From assembly GCA_030849045.1 (NCBI GenBank), contig JASAOL010000552.1:62001-126000 (forward strand): a DNA stretch of 64,000 nucleotides. The letters are read 5' to 3'. The position numbers and the translations under genes were made by a program. The stretch is from Wallacemonas rigidus. Taxonomy: Eukaryota; Euglenozoa; Kinetoplastea; Trypanosomatida; Trypanosomatidae. A model generated the notes under the pieces. The model worked only from the letters and a program-made list of their open reading frames with translations, had not been told where the DNA came from and made no database searches. Numbering within the stretch: the first letter of the stretch is position 1; every line of letters starts with the position of its first letter. Below, one piece after another: positions 28,974 to 39,929 of the stretch.

Positions 28974-31900
28974 TCAATGCGGGAAGAACTGTCGACAGTG
29001 ACAATCCTCGACCGCGGCAAGAAGACTGCGCTTGAAGAATTGCAGCACGTACGTCTTCTCTGTGTGTTCTGTGTCATCCTGGAGAGCCCAAGTCGGCGGT
29101 GTCGCCATGGCCGTCGTGGTGGTGGTCAGCTTGGTCAGCGGCGTCTTTTCGTGGCTCGAAGGTGTCTGCGAGGCCATCAGTGGCCGAGAAGAAGCAGAGG
29201 AGGCACGCGCAGACGTAGGCGTGGGGTCATCACTGCGGCTCTTCTGCCGAGTGCGACTGGAGGGCGTCGAGACGTGTCCTGGATCGCGGGCTGATGGTGA
29301 GGCGTGTCCGGTGGTGGGACTGTCTTCTTTCTTGTCATCGTACTCGCACGTGCCAGGCGGTGCAAGGGGCGTGAAGTGGCCGAGCGTTGTGTCGCGGGTC
29401 ATCTCTTCGCCACGTACAGAGGATGGCCTCGATGGACGCGCGGGAGTCGAATGGCTCTCGTCGCCACCACGCGTCGTCCCGCCCTCCGTCCCCAGAGACA
29501 CGCGTTGGTCGGACTCTCGTCCCTTGAGTGGATGCTGCAGCACCTCGATCTGTACCTCAAGCGACATCATCATCCGACGAAACACCTCGAAAAGCACATG
29601 AAACGGTGCGTCCTTCAGCTGCGCGGCGGCCCAACGCACCAGCGTCTCTGCGGGAGCCTGCGTCGGTGAAAAGGGAGAATTCTCCGCTGTCGCGTCAGCT
29701 GCTTTTTCGCCCACATCGCTCACCTCGCTTTCCGCCCGCTCTGTGTGCGCCGATTCCGACGTGCCGTCCGCGTCCTTGTCGCTCGCGTGCGCAGTGACGG
29801 TGATCGGTTTCACGGCCCGACGACGGCGGCGGCGGCGCTGGCCAAAGTACCGCGGTGGAGGACGCTTCAGCCGCGTGGCGGCAGGGCGTTGAGAAAACGA
29901 GAGGGGATCTCTCTGCGACTGTCGCGCAGAGCCTTCGCCACCGAGCCCACTACCACTGCCATGTCCGTCGGCCTCACCCGCAGTGAGGCTCTCTGGCTGT
30001 GATGAGAACGTAGGCTCCTGTAGGTCCTTGTAGATTTCGCAAAATCGAATGACACCCCGATTGATGCGGTACAGGCTCAGCACTGTCGTCTCTTTTAGCT
30101 CCAGCGCCTTGAGACGGTAGCGCTGGTCTTGTGCGGAGCGCGAGGTGAAGAAGGTACGTACGTTGCGGGTGATGAGATCGATGTCATCGTGGTACTGCGA
30201 AAGACACGTGTAGGACTCGTTCTCCAGTTTTTCCACCACGTCCTGGAGGCCGATGCGGCGGCCCTTGGTGTGCCGGAGCCACGGCTTGTAGAGCTCGTGC
30301 GATGGTGTCAGATCAAGGTCAGGGCTCAGCAGCAGCTTGTATCTGCCTGCGGTTACGTACTGGCTCACCCACTTGAGCAGCACATGACGCAGTTGCAAGC
30401 GGCGATACTCCACACGACGCCACAACCCAAGCTCACGCTGCCGCGCGGCCTGCTGCTGCGCTTTCGAGAGGGGAAGCGCCGGCATCGGTGTGTTATCATC
30501 CTCCACCGCGCCTGCGGACGTCTCGCCGCCGTGCGCGCCTTCTTCACCGGTGGCGGTTGCGCTGATCGCGGCACGGCACGCACGAAGGGCGACGACCAAC
30601 GACAAGCTGACGATATGATACGTATGCTGCACGAACTGTTCTACCGCATGTGAACTCGGTCGCAGCGGCACGAGCACGTCTAGCAGAGCAAAGCGGGGAT
30701 GCAACGCATGCGACACCGCTCTTGCATTCGCGGCGCCGAGGGCCTGCGGATGTTGTGGCACTGCCGCACCTTTCTTCGGTTTTGCCTTTTCTGGCGACAG
30801 CGATGAGGAGGCGCTTGACGCAGCACTGGTACGTGGGGTACTGCGTGGCGTTGTCGAGGGAGAAGCGGACGCGATGTGAGAGGAGGCACCGGGTACGCCC
30901 AGCAACGCATCCCGTGTGTGCGGCTCTTCGCAAGGCACGACGATTAACACCTCCGTTTCGGCCAGAAGGTTGAGGTAGTAGTGCAGGGCCTTCATATTTC
31001 CAAGGCGCCGCTCGTACGTCTCCGCGTCAAATACAATCGCGCCGGCGGCTTCCGATCTACTCGGTGCGTCGATGGGGTTGTCGGTGTGGCTTTTGTTGCC
31101 TCTCTTCGCCCTGGGCGTGCCTGTCGATTCAGCGGTGGTCTCTTCGTCCTCGTCCACCTTCTCGCGCGCGCAGACCGCGCCGGTGGGGAGGCCGTGCACG
31201 TGCAACCACTCCGCCGCCCCACGCAGAACGACTGCACAGGGACTACTGCGCTGTGCCACCTGAATAAGCTCATACATGTGTCCACTCGCGAAGACATCGG
31301 AAAAGAGACCTGCCGAGCCACAACTACCACTGCTGCTGGACGCGCCAAAGGGGAGCTCAAGAAAGCTGACCTGGATGTGTGGGAGATGAACAATAAGCGG
31401 TTGAAAGGACGGAAGGCCTTTCAACAGGGCGAGCGAGGCATGGAGTAAGGTGGCCTGCGTTTCCGAGTGCAAGATTGGCGCGCCGGTACTTGAGTGTTCA
31501 GCATTCGTGCTCACCTCGCTCGTCAGGAAGACGAGCAGCGGACCGCGCGGGTACGGTACGGGAAAAGCGCTGAGCTCCCGGACCGCGTCGACCAAGTTGG
31601 TGCAATCTCGCTGCTCGCGACGCAAGGCGCGCGCGGCCGTCGGCCAGACCTGAGCCATCTCCTGCAAGAGAGCATCGCGGAGATCGCGGTAGAGTACTTC
31701 CTGGTGATCTTCAAGTGATGCGAGGCTGCGGACTTCCGCACCACCGCGTCGAAATGACGGCTGCACGCGTTGGACGGCGCTGAAAAAGTCTTCGCGGCGA
31801 ACCTCGAGCGCACCCCATGTGCCCTTTCCATTCCCGCTCGCCTCCGTAGCCGCCGCTGCCGCCACCACCGAGTCGTGGTTGTTCCCATGGGCCTGTGCTA

Positions 31901-33971
31901 GAGGCAGACGCACGCGTTTGCTGGTGGTGTAAAGCTGCGGAAACGCAGAGCGCAGACGGTTCAGCCCCGCTTCTGTGCAGACGGCCTTGAGATCGGCGCC
32001 GGAGTACCCCTCCGTGTGGGCCACCAGCGAGGTCAGGATCTCGTCACGCCGTGGGTGGTGCGGCGGGAGAAGTGTCTGCGTCAAAATACCGAGAATGTGC
32101 CGTCGCGCAGCGGCATCGGGCGAAGGAAAAAGCAGTTCGCGGTCGAACCGACCAGGACGACGCAGAGCGGGGTCTAACGTGTCGGGGCGGTTCGTCGCGC
32201 CGATGACGACGACCTGTCCACGGTCTTCCATGCCATCGAGCAACGCGAGCAGCGTGGCGACGAGAGCTGCCTGTGTCTGTTCGGTCTTGGTGTGCCGTGT
32301 GGGCGCCAGACCGTCGATTTCATCGAAGAAGATGATGCTTGGTTGCTGGCGCTTCGCCTCCTCAAAAAGCAGTTTGAGCTGTCTCTCGCTTTCACCGACC
32401 CACTTGGATAAAATGTCGGCGCCTTTACGCATAAAAAAGGTGATCTTCTGCCCAGTGAAGCGGGAGCCTTCGTTGGCGAGCGCGCGTGCCATGAGTGTTT
32501 TCCCTGTGCCCGGTGGACCAACAAAGAGTACACCACGCGGTGGTTTAAGATTGAGCTGGCGCAGCAGATCAGGGTAGAGCAACGGCAGCAACACCATCTC
32601 GCGTAAGGTCACGATGTGTTCAGGGAGTCCACCAACGCTCTCAAACGAGATGCCGTCGTCAATGTGTAGCGGACTGATATCGCCAAGGGCGCCCGCCGCC
32701 GTGGCCGACGCATCGCCGGCGTCGCCAGATCCACCCCCGCGGCCCACGCCACTGCCACCAGAGCCACTACCGAGGAGGCCGTCTTCTTCATTGTGCGTGG
32801 CCTCAAATAGATGACGATAGCGACGGTCGAGTTCCCGCTTGCGCTGCTTCTTGTCGGGGACCAGGGAGCCGACGGCATCGCCCATGTAGTAGTTAATGTT
32901 AATGTTTTTCTCAACGCTTTCCTTGGCGTTTCGTGCGGCTCGACGCAGCTCGCTTTGCGTCACCATCGTGTCCTCGTCCGACACACCGTCGTCGGTGCCG
33001 TCCTCGTCGTGCGCGATTTTGGCGTCTTTCTGTGCCAAATTTTCTATGCTCTCCTCGCGCACCGAGTCATCGCTGATAGAGGCATCCGTCAGGGAGCCGG
33101 ACGCACGCACGCGCTTCTGCCCAGTCGATCTGCCCTTGGACGCACCACCCTCGCCACTCTCAATCGAGGTCCCGCTCGTGCGACCACGCCGAGTCGACGA
33201 GGAGGCCTGATGGTTCGTGTTGTCCCGTGTGCGTGCGCCGACACGGTCATCACCGGCATCCGAGCAGGACGAAGACGAAGAGGAAGCACTGCTGCGGTGC
33301 CGTTTTCGTTCGCGGTGTCGTGGGTCGTTGAGTTCGGGGTGATGGCAGAAGCGAAAGCCTGCATCGTCTAGTCGCGCAGGGGCGTTCGAAGAGGACGTTG
33401 AGGAGGAGTCCGTGCCGTCGTCCGTTTCCTCGTCATCTTCGCTGCTGGTGTGGCCGGTACGCTCCATTTCGTGGAGCGTGTCTTGTAGGTTCGACAGCGC
33501 ACGCTTCGCCGCATCGCGCTCCGGGTAGCGGTGGTGAATGATAAACTTGTCGGGGCTCTCACCGAGGCCACCCCGTCTGCCATGATCACCTCCGCCATGA
33601 ACGCCCGTGCCGTGCGTCGCGTGGGTGGGGTGGAGGGACTGCTGCAGATACTGCTCGTCGAGTGTGACCACTTCACGCTGTCGACGACAGCCACGTCCGA
33701 GCTGCTCACCTGGTGCCACCCCAGGGACCTCCAGCAGGCGCAGTGAGGCCGAAACGCGGGCCGCGCGGGGCGGCGTATCGACGTCCACCATCACGACGCT
33801 TTTTCTCGCTGATGGTGCAGCCGCCGTTGTGGACGGACTGGCGGTATGTGCCAACGCTGGTTTTGAGCGCTTCGCTGGAGTGGAGGAGGCTGACGAGGAG
33901 CCACTGCTGCGGCGTCCTTCGTGTGCTTGAGCGCTGGCGCTTTTACGCCACTGCGATCGAGTGGTCACCAT
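28974..33971 (-). CDS. ATAD2/Yta7-like AAA ATPase with bromodomain
   Basis: The 1665-residue protein has a disordered, charged N-terminus (about 1-430). An active AAA module follows: FESVGGLPEHI near 443, Walker A GPPGTGKT at 485-492, Walker B SIIFFDEID near 545-553, sensor ATNRPDTLD and arginine finger RRPGRFDRE. A second AAA-like region (about 780-1120) lacks a Walker A and looks inactive, as in ATAD2/Yta7. A bromodomain-like helical region lies at about 1215-1325 (AGRYKLLLSPDLDL, YTCLSQYHDDIDLITRNVRTFF). This order is diagnostic of the ATAD2/Yta7 family, hexameric chromatin ATPases that handle histone H3-H4 on active chromatin. In trypanosomes I recall the homologue as bromodomain factor BDF7. 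The low-complexity tail of over 300 residues is lineage-specific. Confidence 0.95.
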   Translation of the reverse strand: MVTTRSQWRKSASAQAHEGRRSSGSSSASSTPAKRSKPALAHTASPSTTAAAPSARKSVVMVDVDTPPRAARVSASLRLLEVPGVAPGEQLGRGCRRQREVVTLDEQYLQQSLHPTHATHGTGVHGGGDHGRRGGLGESPDKFIIHHRYPERDAAKRALSNLQDTLHEMERTGHTSSEDDEETDDGTDSSSTSSSNAPARLDDAGFRFCHHPELNDPRHRERKRHRSSASSSSSSCSDAGDDRVGARTRDNTNHQASSSTRRGRTSGTSIESGEGGASKGRSTGQKRVRASGSLTDASISDDSVREESIENLAQKDAKIAHDEDGTDDGVSDEDTMVTQSELRRAARNAKESVEKNININYYMGDAVGSLVPDKKQRKRELDRRYRHLFEATHNEEDGLLGSGSGGSGVGRGGGSGDAGDASATAAGALGDISPLHIDDGISFESVGGLPEHIVTLREMVLLPLLYPDLLRQLNLKPPRGVLFVGPPGTGKTLMARALANEGSRFTGQKITFFMRKGADILSKWVGESERQLKLLFEEAKRQQPSIIFFDEIDGLAPTRHTKTEQTQAALVATLLALLDGMEDRGQVVVIGATNRPDTLDPALRRPGRFDRELLFPSPDAAARRHILGILTQTLLPPHHPRRDEILTSLVAHTEGYSGADLKAVCTEAGLNRLRSAFPQLYTTSKRVRLPLAQAHGNNHDSVVAAAAATEASGNGKGTWGALEVRREDFFSAVQRVQPSFRRGGAEVRSLASLEDHQEVLYRDLRDALLQEMAQVWPTAARALRREQRDCTNLVDAVRELSAFPVPYPRGPLLVFLTSEVSTNAEHSSTGAPILHSETQATLLHASLALLKGLPSFQPLIVHLPHIQVSFLELPFGASSSSGSCGSAGLFSDVFASGHMYELIQVAQRSSPCAVVLRGAAEWLHVHGLPTGAVCAREKVDEDEETTAESTGTPRAKRGNKSHTDNPIDAPSRSEAAGAIVFDAETYERRLGNMKALHYYLNLLAETEVLIVVPCEEPHTRDALLGVPGASSHIASASPSTTPRSTPRTSAASSASSSLSPEKAKPKKGAAVPQHPQALGAANARAVSHALHPRFALLDVLVPLRPSSHAVEQFVQHTYHIVSLSLVVALRACRAAISATATGEEGAHGGETSAGAVEDDNTPMPALPLSKAQQQAARQRELGLWRRVEYRRLQLRHVLLKWVSQYVTAGRYKLLLSPDLDLTPSHELYKPWLRHTKGRRIGLQDVVEKLENESYTCLSQYHDDIDLITRNVRTFFTSRSAQDQRYRLKALELKETTVLSLYRINRGVIRFCEIYKDLQEPTFSSQPESLTAGEADGHGSGSGLGGEGSARQSQRDPLSFSQRPAATRLKRPPPRYFGQRRRRRRRAVKPITVTAHASDKDADGTSESAHTERAESEVSDVGEKAADATAENSPFSPTQAPAETLVRWAAAQLKDAPFHVLFEVFRRMMMSLEVQIEVLQHPLKGRESDQRVSLGTEGGTTRGGDESHSTPARPSRPSSVRGEEMTRDTTLGHFTPLAPPGTCEYDDKKEDSPTTGHASPSARDPGHVSTPSSRTRQKSRSDDPTPTSARASSASSRPLMASQTPSSHEKTPLTKLTTTTTAMATPPTWALQDDTEHTEKTYVLQFFKRSLLAAVEDCHCRQFFPH

Positions 33972-35533
33972 AGTCGGCGATGATGACGAGTGGGCTGCAA
34001 CGGTTTTTTTTTTTTCTCTCGTTGTTGTTCCACGTGTGGGCAGGCGTGAAAAGCGACAAAGCGTATGTGAAGGACGGCGTCACCAGCAGGGGCGAGAGAA
34101 ATGGCAGTACTGTATTTGGCAATATTTATGTTAGTGTGTGTGTGTGTTAGTGTGTGTGGGGGGGGGGGGGGGTTCGGTTGGTGCTTCTTCTCAGCAATCT
34201 ATCCGTGGTGTCTCGTTCTTCAATCTATGGACGTGTGAGTACGTCCTTGGAGCAAAGGTCAACGTAAGGGACACTTCAGAGCGAGAGAGAGGGACAAACA
34301 TCGAAAGGCATGACGCGTCAATGCGATACAAGTGACAGCGGAGGGACAAGGATAGGTCGCACAAGAGTGGAGAGCGGATGAGGGAGGTGTGGGTGACACG
34401 CATTGCCGCGTGGGATCGGTGTGTGCACAGTCAGACACTATCAGCCTTTTCGTGTGGTGTTCGCAGGCTTGCCGCCTTGCGAGGGGCGGGACTCGTGAAG
34501 GCGAGTAGACACCTCGAACGGTAAAGGAGAGAAGAAAAAAAAGTAGTGGACAGGGCACCGCACGCGCATCGCCTTGGTCTACCGTCCTCCTTGATCTTCC
34601 ATCGCTCACATTCCTTGGACGGGATAAATGTCCGCACGAGGATGCGTTGAGTGCGTCTGCTGTGTAGCCGGCGCATGTTGGCGCAAAACGAGTAGTAAGC
34701 AGAGCTGCGATTGTTTCTCGTTCGATTGCGACCGCCTCATTCCGTCTCTGGATTGTACCTCTCGCTGTGGCAGGCTTGCGTTTTGGTTGGAATGGATTGT
34801 TGTCGCTTGGAGTGTGACTCGACGTAGCTGGCATGAACAATCACACTGACAGAGAAGAAGAACAACAAAAAAGGAGAGGGCACACAAACAGCGCAGAGAA
34901 GAAACAGAAAAAAAAACAAAAGAAGGTGCCGCGATTATCTTTTAGTTACACGAAAACAGTTAATCGTCCGAAAACAAAACAAAAAAAAAAGAAACGGAAG
35001 ATAGCGCAAATGTACACCGAAACAACAAGCACGAGGCTATTTTCAAAGAAAAACACAGAGTGAGAACACGACACGCTCGTCCACAAAGAGAAGTGATCAA
35101 CCCAAGTGCAAAAATGGAAAAGAATGAGGGAGAGACGCTCAGTGGGTTCATTCTCCCTTTCCTTCTCCTTCTCTTTTCTTGGTGTTCTGATTGGTTTGCT
35201 TTGTTTTGATCGCGTAAAGCTTGTCTCTCTCAACATCCGCCTCCGCACCGTGTGGAACGCGTCCTTGTGCATGATCAAGGTGTGTGTTTTTCCTTTCAGT
35301 GAAATAGGTCACTCCACAAGGGGAGGAATCTCAAGAGAGAGAGAGAGACTGTGGGTCAAAGTGAACGAAGATCAAAAAGCGAGCCGCGCGAGAGATCTTT
35401 TGACCCCTTGCGTGTGCAGGCCGTATTTTTCTTTTCTTTTCGATTCGCCACATCACCGCCTTTCCCTTGTTTCTCTCACTCTCTTCAGGCCTCCCTTGAT
35501 CCTCTCGGTGTGTGTGTGTGTGTGTGTGTTATA
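33972..35533. other. 1.6 kb spacer between RLP24 and the AAA gene
   Basis: It holds a T-run (34004-34015), GT repeats and a G-run near 34130-34172, A-rich blocks at about 34900-35000 and a GT repeat at about 35508-35529. The open frames begin at non-ATG codons or are low-complexity. No gene is seen. Confidence 0.6.
34158..34172 (+). repeat. 15-base G homopolymer
   Basis: Fifteen G follow a GT microsatellite on the plus strand, i.e. C15 in the transcript. Homopolymer length may be uncertain in the assembly. Confidence 0.8.
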
Positions 35534-36106
35534 TTAGCGTTGCTTTGCCGAGCGGTATTTGGTAGTGCCAGTCTCCTTCTCAGCCTGGCGCTTCTTCTGA
35601 TTGCGCTTCTTCGCGGCTTCACGGCGCTGGGCCTTCTTGTCTTCGCGCTCCTTGGTGATGGCCGCCAGGTCATCGCGCGCCTTCGCCTTCACCTCCTGAT
35701 CGTCAATCCAGTCAATGTTGTGCTTGAGCGCCGCGGCTGCCTCGCGCTTCTCCTGCAGGCGTACCTTCTCCATACGGCGGTTCCAGAGATCTTCCTGGCG
35801 GCGCTGCTTAATGTGCTCGACACGCTTCATCACCTTGAGAGTGTGATGCAGCAGCTCACGGTTGTACTTGACAGGCACATCGCGGCGCTGCTCGAACTCC
35901 ATGGTGCTATCAACGGAGAGCTCCTTGCCGTTGGCCTTACGGAACGTCTTGGTCCACTTGAGCTTCATCGGGTTCCGCTTCATACCGAAGTTCTTGCGGC
36001 ATTTGCTTGCACAAAAGCGAAATATCTTACAGTCGTTGCGTACGAAAATCTGACCGTGGCCCGGGTAGATCGGTGAGCCACAGAAGGAGCAGTGCTCGAT
36101 CCTCAT
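35534..36106 (-). CDS. RLP24: Ribosome biogenesis factor RLP24
   Basis: The 190-residue protein begins [18 protein letters not shown], with zinc ligands C6, C9, C32 and C36. It continues with [20 protein letters not shown] and a Lys/Arg/Glu-rich helical C-terminus. The PIYPGHG element, the RNPxKxxWTKxFRKxxGKEL block and the length fit RLP24 (RSL24D1) rather than the shorter ribosomal protein L24. RLP24 occupies the eL24 site on nuclear pre-60S particles; in yeast it recruits the AAA ATPase Drg1/Afg2 and is swapped for eL24 in the cytoplasm. The ATG at 36106 starts the conserved domain and follows a good splice acceptor. Confidence 0.96.
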   Translation of the reverse strand: MRIEHCSFCGSPIYPGHGQIFVRNDCKIFRFCASKCRKNFGMKRNPMKLKWTKTFRKANGKELSVDSTMEFEQRRDVPVKYNRELLHHTLKVMKRVEHIKQRRQEDLWNRRMEKVRLQEKREAAAALKHNIDWIDDQEVKAKARDDLAAITKEREDKKAQRREAAKKRNQKKRQAEKETGTTKYRSAKQR

Positions 36107-37205
36107 GATGAATTAGACGCGAAGCGTGAGAGAATCGATTTACCTACACGCACAAGAGCAGCCGTCAAGCAAAGAAGTGAAACAACAAAAGTTTCAGACA
36201 GACGGAAAAGAAAAAAGGGAGAAACAAGATGCGAGTGTGCGCAAGCCTAAATGGGACGCTTACAAGTAAACACGCTGGTGACCGTCAACGAGGAGGAAGT
36301 GAGAAGAAGTGGCGGTGCACCGAAAGATGATTTTTTTTCCTTATTGGAAACAAAAACAAAAAAAAGAAGATTTGGCGCGAGGTTATGATCAACAGCAAAG
36401 AGCGAGGAGAGAGAAGTGGCGATGATGACGAACGGGAAGGGTCAGCGTGTAGAGCGCTCCTGTTGTGAAGAGGCACTTCCATACGAGAGAGAGAGAGACC
36501 GTGGGCGTGTGAGAGAGCATGCGTAGTCTGTCTGACCGCGTGCTTTTTCCAGCACACCTTTTTTCACACACTCAATGATTGACGTATTTACTGTGGCAAG
36601 GTGAAATAAGAAGGCCCGACGCACATTGTCAGCTCTCCCACCCATGACGCAGCACTGGGTGTCTGTACGCTCATTCGCCAACGCACGCCTTCTACAAAAG
36701 ACAACAACTCTCTTACGTACGCGACGTTACTATTAGTTTCTCGCGGAGGGTCAGTTCTTGATGCAATATGCTTTCCTTGTCGTTTTTTGTGTGTTTTTAG
36801 TTCGAAGAGCGGGCAGATGGAACGCTCTGTCAGGTATGAAACATCGTGACGGTGTGTGTGTGTGTCGTGCAGACACGTAGAGATGGGGCACAGCCAACGT
36901 GAGAAGGTCACGAAGCCGCTCCATGTGTACGCTCGCGCTCATCACACACAGCAAAGGAAAACAAAACATATTTAACATTGAGCGATCGAAGAAGAGGGGG
37001 CGAATGAAGACAAGAAGCACACAAGCTTACAAGCAGACACGCGTATACACGTCGATATCTTTCTTTGTCTTTTTTTGTCTTATGTCTCACTGCACTTCAT
37101 GGTGTTTCGTTAAGCAGAGGCTGATGTCTCTCTCTCTCGTGCACGCCGCCCCTGCCTTCACTTCATTTCTGTGTGTGGCTGTGTGGCCTCCAAGACTGAC
37201 GCCGA
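36107..37205. other. Spacer between the LRR gene and RLP24
   Basis: It carries the RLP24 splice signal, A-rich DNA at about 36330-36370, a GA repeat near 36485-36498 and a GT repeat near 36853-36864. No gene is seen. Confidence 0.6.
36144..36228 (-). promoter_or_regulatory. Predicted trans-splice signal of RLP24
   Basis: A pyrimidine tract on the minus strand (36228-36200) is followed by the first AG at 36145-36144, giving a 5' UTR of about 37 nt. Confidence 0.5.
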
Positions 37206-39929
37206 TTAGTTGCTGTTATTGCTGCCGTTGCTCACCAGCGCGTTCAACAAGAGACGCTGACGCATGCTCGCAATCTGGCTGCCTCCGTGCGAGCTGTGCG
37301 CCTCCTCCGCCCTGACAGTGCCTGTGGCCTTCAGTCCGGCCGTCATATCCAAAAGCGAACTACTCGCCGCCACGGACGCGCACATCGCCTCCAGCAGCGC
37401 GTTCTGTGCGTCCATCGACCTGGACTCCTCACCGTTCACAGACGCGTAGAAGACCTGCATGCCTGGTCGCGAGGCCACTCGCAAGATGAGGGACTCCACC
37501 AACGACTGCGGTATTTTCGGGTTTTGACGAATGTCCAGTTGGCGCAGCTGTGGTGCCGCGGTAGGCACAGCCAGCGTCGCGAGCAGGCTCTGTGCGTGTT
37601 CGGGACGGAGGTCATTCATCGCTAAGTTCACCACCGAGAGCGTGGGGTGGCTGCTAAGAGCCTTCATGAAGCGCTCGAACACTTCGCGGTGGATCGCCAC
37701 AGAGGCGCACTGCAAGTGTTCCTGCGAGCCGAGCTCATTGTGTGAGAGGTCCAGTGCCTCGAGAGTGCGGTTTGTGGCCAGCCCGCTGAGGAAGCTCTGC
37801 ACTGTGCCGATGTGATTGTGCGATATGCTCAGGCGCCGCAGAGTCGGCGAGTGCACGAGCAGGTTGCCCAGCACGGCGAGGTCATCGCCGAGATAGTTGT
37901 GAGACAGGTCGACCTCCTCGAGTCGCGCGGGGAGTGCGAAGCCAGGCGGGAACATAATCGACGCCCCCTTGGAGAGCATATTGTTACCAGCCAGTCGTAG
38001 AGTCACCAAAGACGGAATGGCGGTTTGGGTCGCGTGGATGTCGGCGACTGATGTCCGCGATGGGGCCGCGTCGGCAGACACCGGAGGTGGCGGAGCACGG
38101 TCGTCGCGCTGACCGCCACGGTAGAGCGCGGCGGCAAGGTGGTATGCCACAGTGGGGTCAAACGCGCTGGGGTGATCGCCACAGGCCTCGTTGTGCGCAA
38201 TGTCGAGCTCCTCCAGGTGCGCCACGTCACGGATGTTCTGCAGCAGCGCGGCGCTGAGTGTGGGGCCGAGATGGTTGCTGGAGAAGATGAGGCGACGAAT
38301 GCGCGTGTTGGTGCGGAGGGCCTCGGAAAAGGCCTGCATAGCACGCAGGGCGGCCTTCTGCTGGCGCTTGCTTGTGCGCTTCCCGGCGAGCTGGTTGCGC
38401 CGCAGGACCAGCGTGTGCAGCACGGACGTCGGCGAGGCGATCACCATATTGGCGAGGTAGTGAAGGCCACGGAAGCCAATGTTGTTATCGGAGAGATCAA
38501 GCACCTTGAGGGAGCGATTCGAGGCGAGCGCGGTGGCGAGCATGCGCGTACCCTGTGTCTGCAAGCTGTTGCCCGTCAAGTCCAAAATCTCCAGACGGTG
38601 GAACTTCGCGAGTGGGCTGACCAGGCGCCACAAAGGCACGTCAGCCCACTCGCCCGCGGCGAGCTCGAACGACTCGACGGTGTCCTTGTCCGGGTGAAAC
38701 GCCTCCACAGCATCCTCCTGCGGCACTTCACCCGTGAGGTCGTCACCGGCGTGGATGCCATTCTGTGCGAGACGCAGCACGCGTAAAAACTTATTCTTCT
38801 TGAGCACCTCCGAAACCGCTTCGAGCCCGCTGTAGACTTCGCCAAAGACAGGGTCGTCTTCCTCGAACTCAGGGTCTTCGATCTCCTCGAATGGCGGCTG
38901 GTTCAGCTCGTTGCCGGACAAGTCCACGGCAGCCAGAGCGATGTTCTTCGTGAGGGCCTTGCCGATGATACCAAAACCGTTCGCACGGAGTCCGTTGTGG
39001 CTCAGGTCGAGTACACGTAACGCGTCGTTGGCGTCGATCATCTGGGCCACTTGCCGCAGGCCGTTGAGGTTCACCGCGCCCTCCGTCTGCTGGCTCTCTG
39101 AGCCAAGCCCGTTGTCGCCGAGTAGCAGCACACGCAAGGTCTTGTCCTGCGCAACGTACTCGCAGATTAGGCGGAGTAGATTGGTCTCGTAAATGGCAAG
39201 ATCATGAAGAGCAGCCTTGTAGCTCGTATAGGGGATCTGCAGCTTCTCGCAGCGCTCACGTAAGGCCGCGTTGTGTTTAGACGCATCCGTCAGCGCGTCC
39301 TGTGCATCGTCCTCTTCCGCGTCCTCCTCGTCATCGTCGCTGTCTGTGCCGCCGCGCGTCTTGCTTGACTTGGGGATGAGCGGGTACTGCTCCTTTAGTT
39401 CCGCCTGCTTGCGCATCAACGCCGCCGGTGAGGGCAGCGCCTGCTTGTCGCCAGCGGTAGGCGCCACACCCGTGACATCCAGTGTGGTCACTGCACAGCC
39501 GTGAAGAGAAAGCAGGAAGCGGAGGCGTAGGAACGCGTCGTAGTTCAACGTCTCATCGGGCTTCAGGCGTTGAATGTGTGCGATGAGCACACGCAGTTCC
39601 TCCATAGCCACGTCGTTCGGCAGACCTACGGGCACCTGAGACTCGTACAAGGCGCTGGCACGATCCTGTGAGAGGGCCTCGAGCCACACCGAGGCCTTTA
39701 GCGCGGCCATGGCGGCCCCTTCTTCGCCGAAGCAGACACCACCCGGCGGGGCGCCCAGTATAATGTTCTCGGAGGCCAATCCCGAGGATGTGCGAAGACT
39801 CTGTCGCATTGCTAATCGGCTGACTGTCGCGCCGAACAAGGCGGCTGCGAGGCGCGCCGCATCGATCGAAGCGAAGGCACCCTCATCGCCCTTGAGACGC
39901 GCCAGTTGCGCACGCTCGTCGTGGTCCAT
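37206..39929 (-). CDS. Leucine-rich repeat protein, ribonuclease-inhibitor type
   Basis: The frame is open for 146 codons above, but that part translates a CA microsatellite and pyrimidine-rich UTR. The ATG at 39929 (MDHDERAQLARL) follows a splice acceptor and gives 907 residues. About fourteen leucine-rich repeats run from near residue 280 to 800, with cores such as LRVLDLSHNGL, LEILDLTGNSL, LKVLDLSDNNI, LEEVDLSHNYL and LEALDLSHNEL. Their spacing is that of long RI-type repeats forming a curved solenoid for protein binding. An acidic segment (DSDDDEEDAEEDD) lies before the repeats. No kinase, GTPase or membrane segment is seen. It is probably an adaptor; the partner is unknown. Confidence 0.9.
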   Translation of the reverse strand: MDHDERAQLARLKGDEGAFASIDAARLAAALFGATVSRLAMRQSLRTSSGLASENIILGAPPGGVCFGEEGAAMAALKASVWLEALSQDRASALYESQVPVGLPNDVAMEELRVLIAHIQRLKPDETLNYDAFLRLRFLLSLHGCAVTTLDVTGVAPTAGDKQALPSPAALMRKQAELKEQYPLIPKSSKTRGGTDSDDDEEDAEEDDAQDALTDASKHNAALRERCEKLQIPYTSYKAALHDLAIYETNLLRLICEYVAQDKTLRVLLLGDNGLGSESQQTEGAVNLNGLRQVAQMIDANDALRVLDLSHNGLRANGFGIIGKALTKNIALAAVDLSGNELNQPPFEEIEDPEFEEDDPVFGEVYSGLEAVSEVLKKNKFLRVLRLAQNGIHAGDDLTGEVPQEDAVEAFHPDKDTVESFELAAGEWADVPLWRLVSPLAKFHRLEILDLTGNSLQTQGTRMLATALASNRSLKVLDLSDNNIGFRGLHYLANMVIASPTSVLHTLVLRRNQLAGKRTSKRQQKAALRAMQAFSEALRTNTRIRRLIFSSNHLGPTLSAALLQNIRDVAHLEELDIAHNEACGDHPSAFDPTVAYHLAAALYRGGQRDDRAPPPPVSADAAPSRTSVADIHATQTAIPSLVTLRLAGNNMLSKGASIMFPPGFALPARLEEVDLSHNYLGDDLAVLGNLLVHSPTLRRLSISHNHIGTVQSFLSGLATNRTLEALDLSHNELGSQEHLQCASVAIHREVFERFMKALSSHPTLSVVNLAMNDLRPEHAQSLLATLAVPTAAPQLRQLDIRQNPKIPQSLVESLILRVASRPGMQVFYASVNGEESRSMDAQNALLEAMCASVAASSSLLDMTAGLKATGTVRAEEAHSSHGGSQIASMRQRLLLNALVSNGSNNSN

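Noticed and set aside
34259-34840. 193-codon minus-strand frame between RLP24 and the AAA gene
   Set aside because: Its first codon is TTG, and the composition is that of UTR-like DNA with CT-rich blocks.
35534-36106. Assignment as ribosomal protein L24
   Set aside because: Length and the PIYPGHG and RKANGKE regions fit the biogenesis factor RLP24 better.
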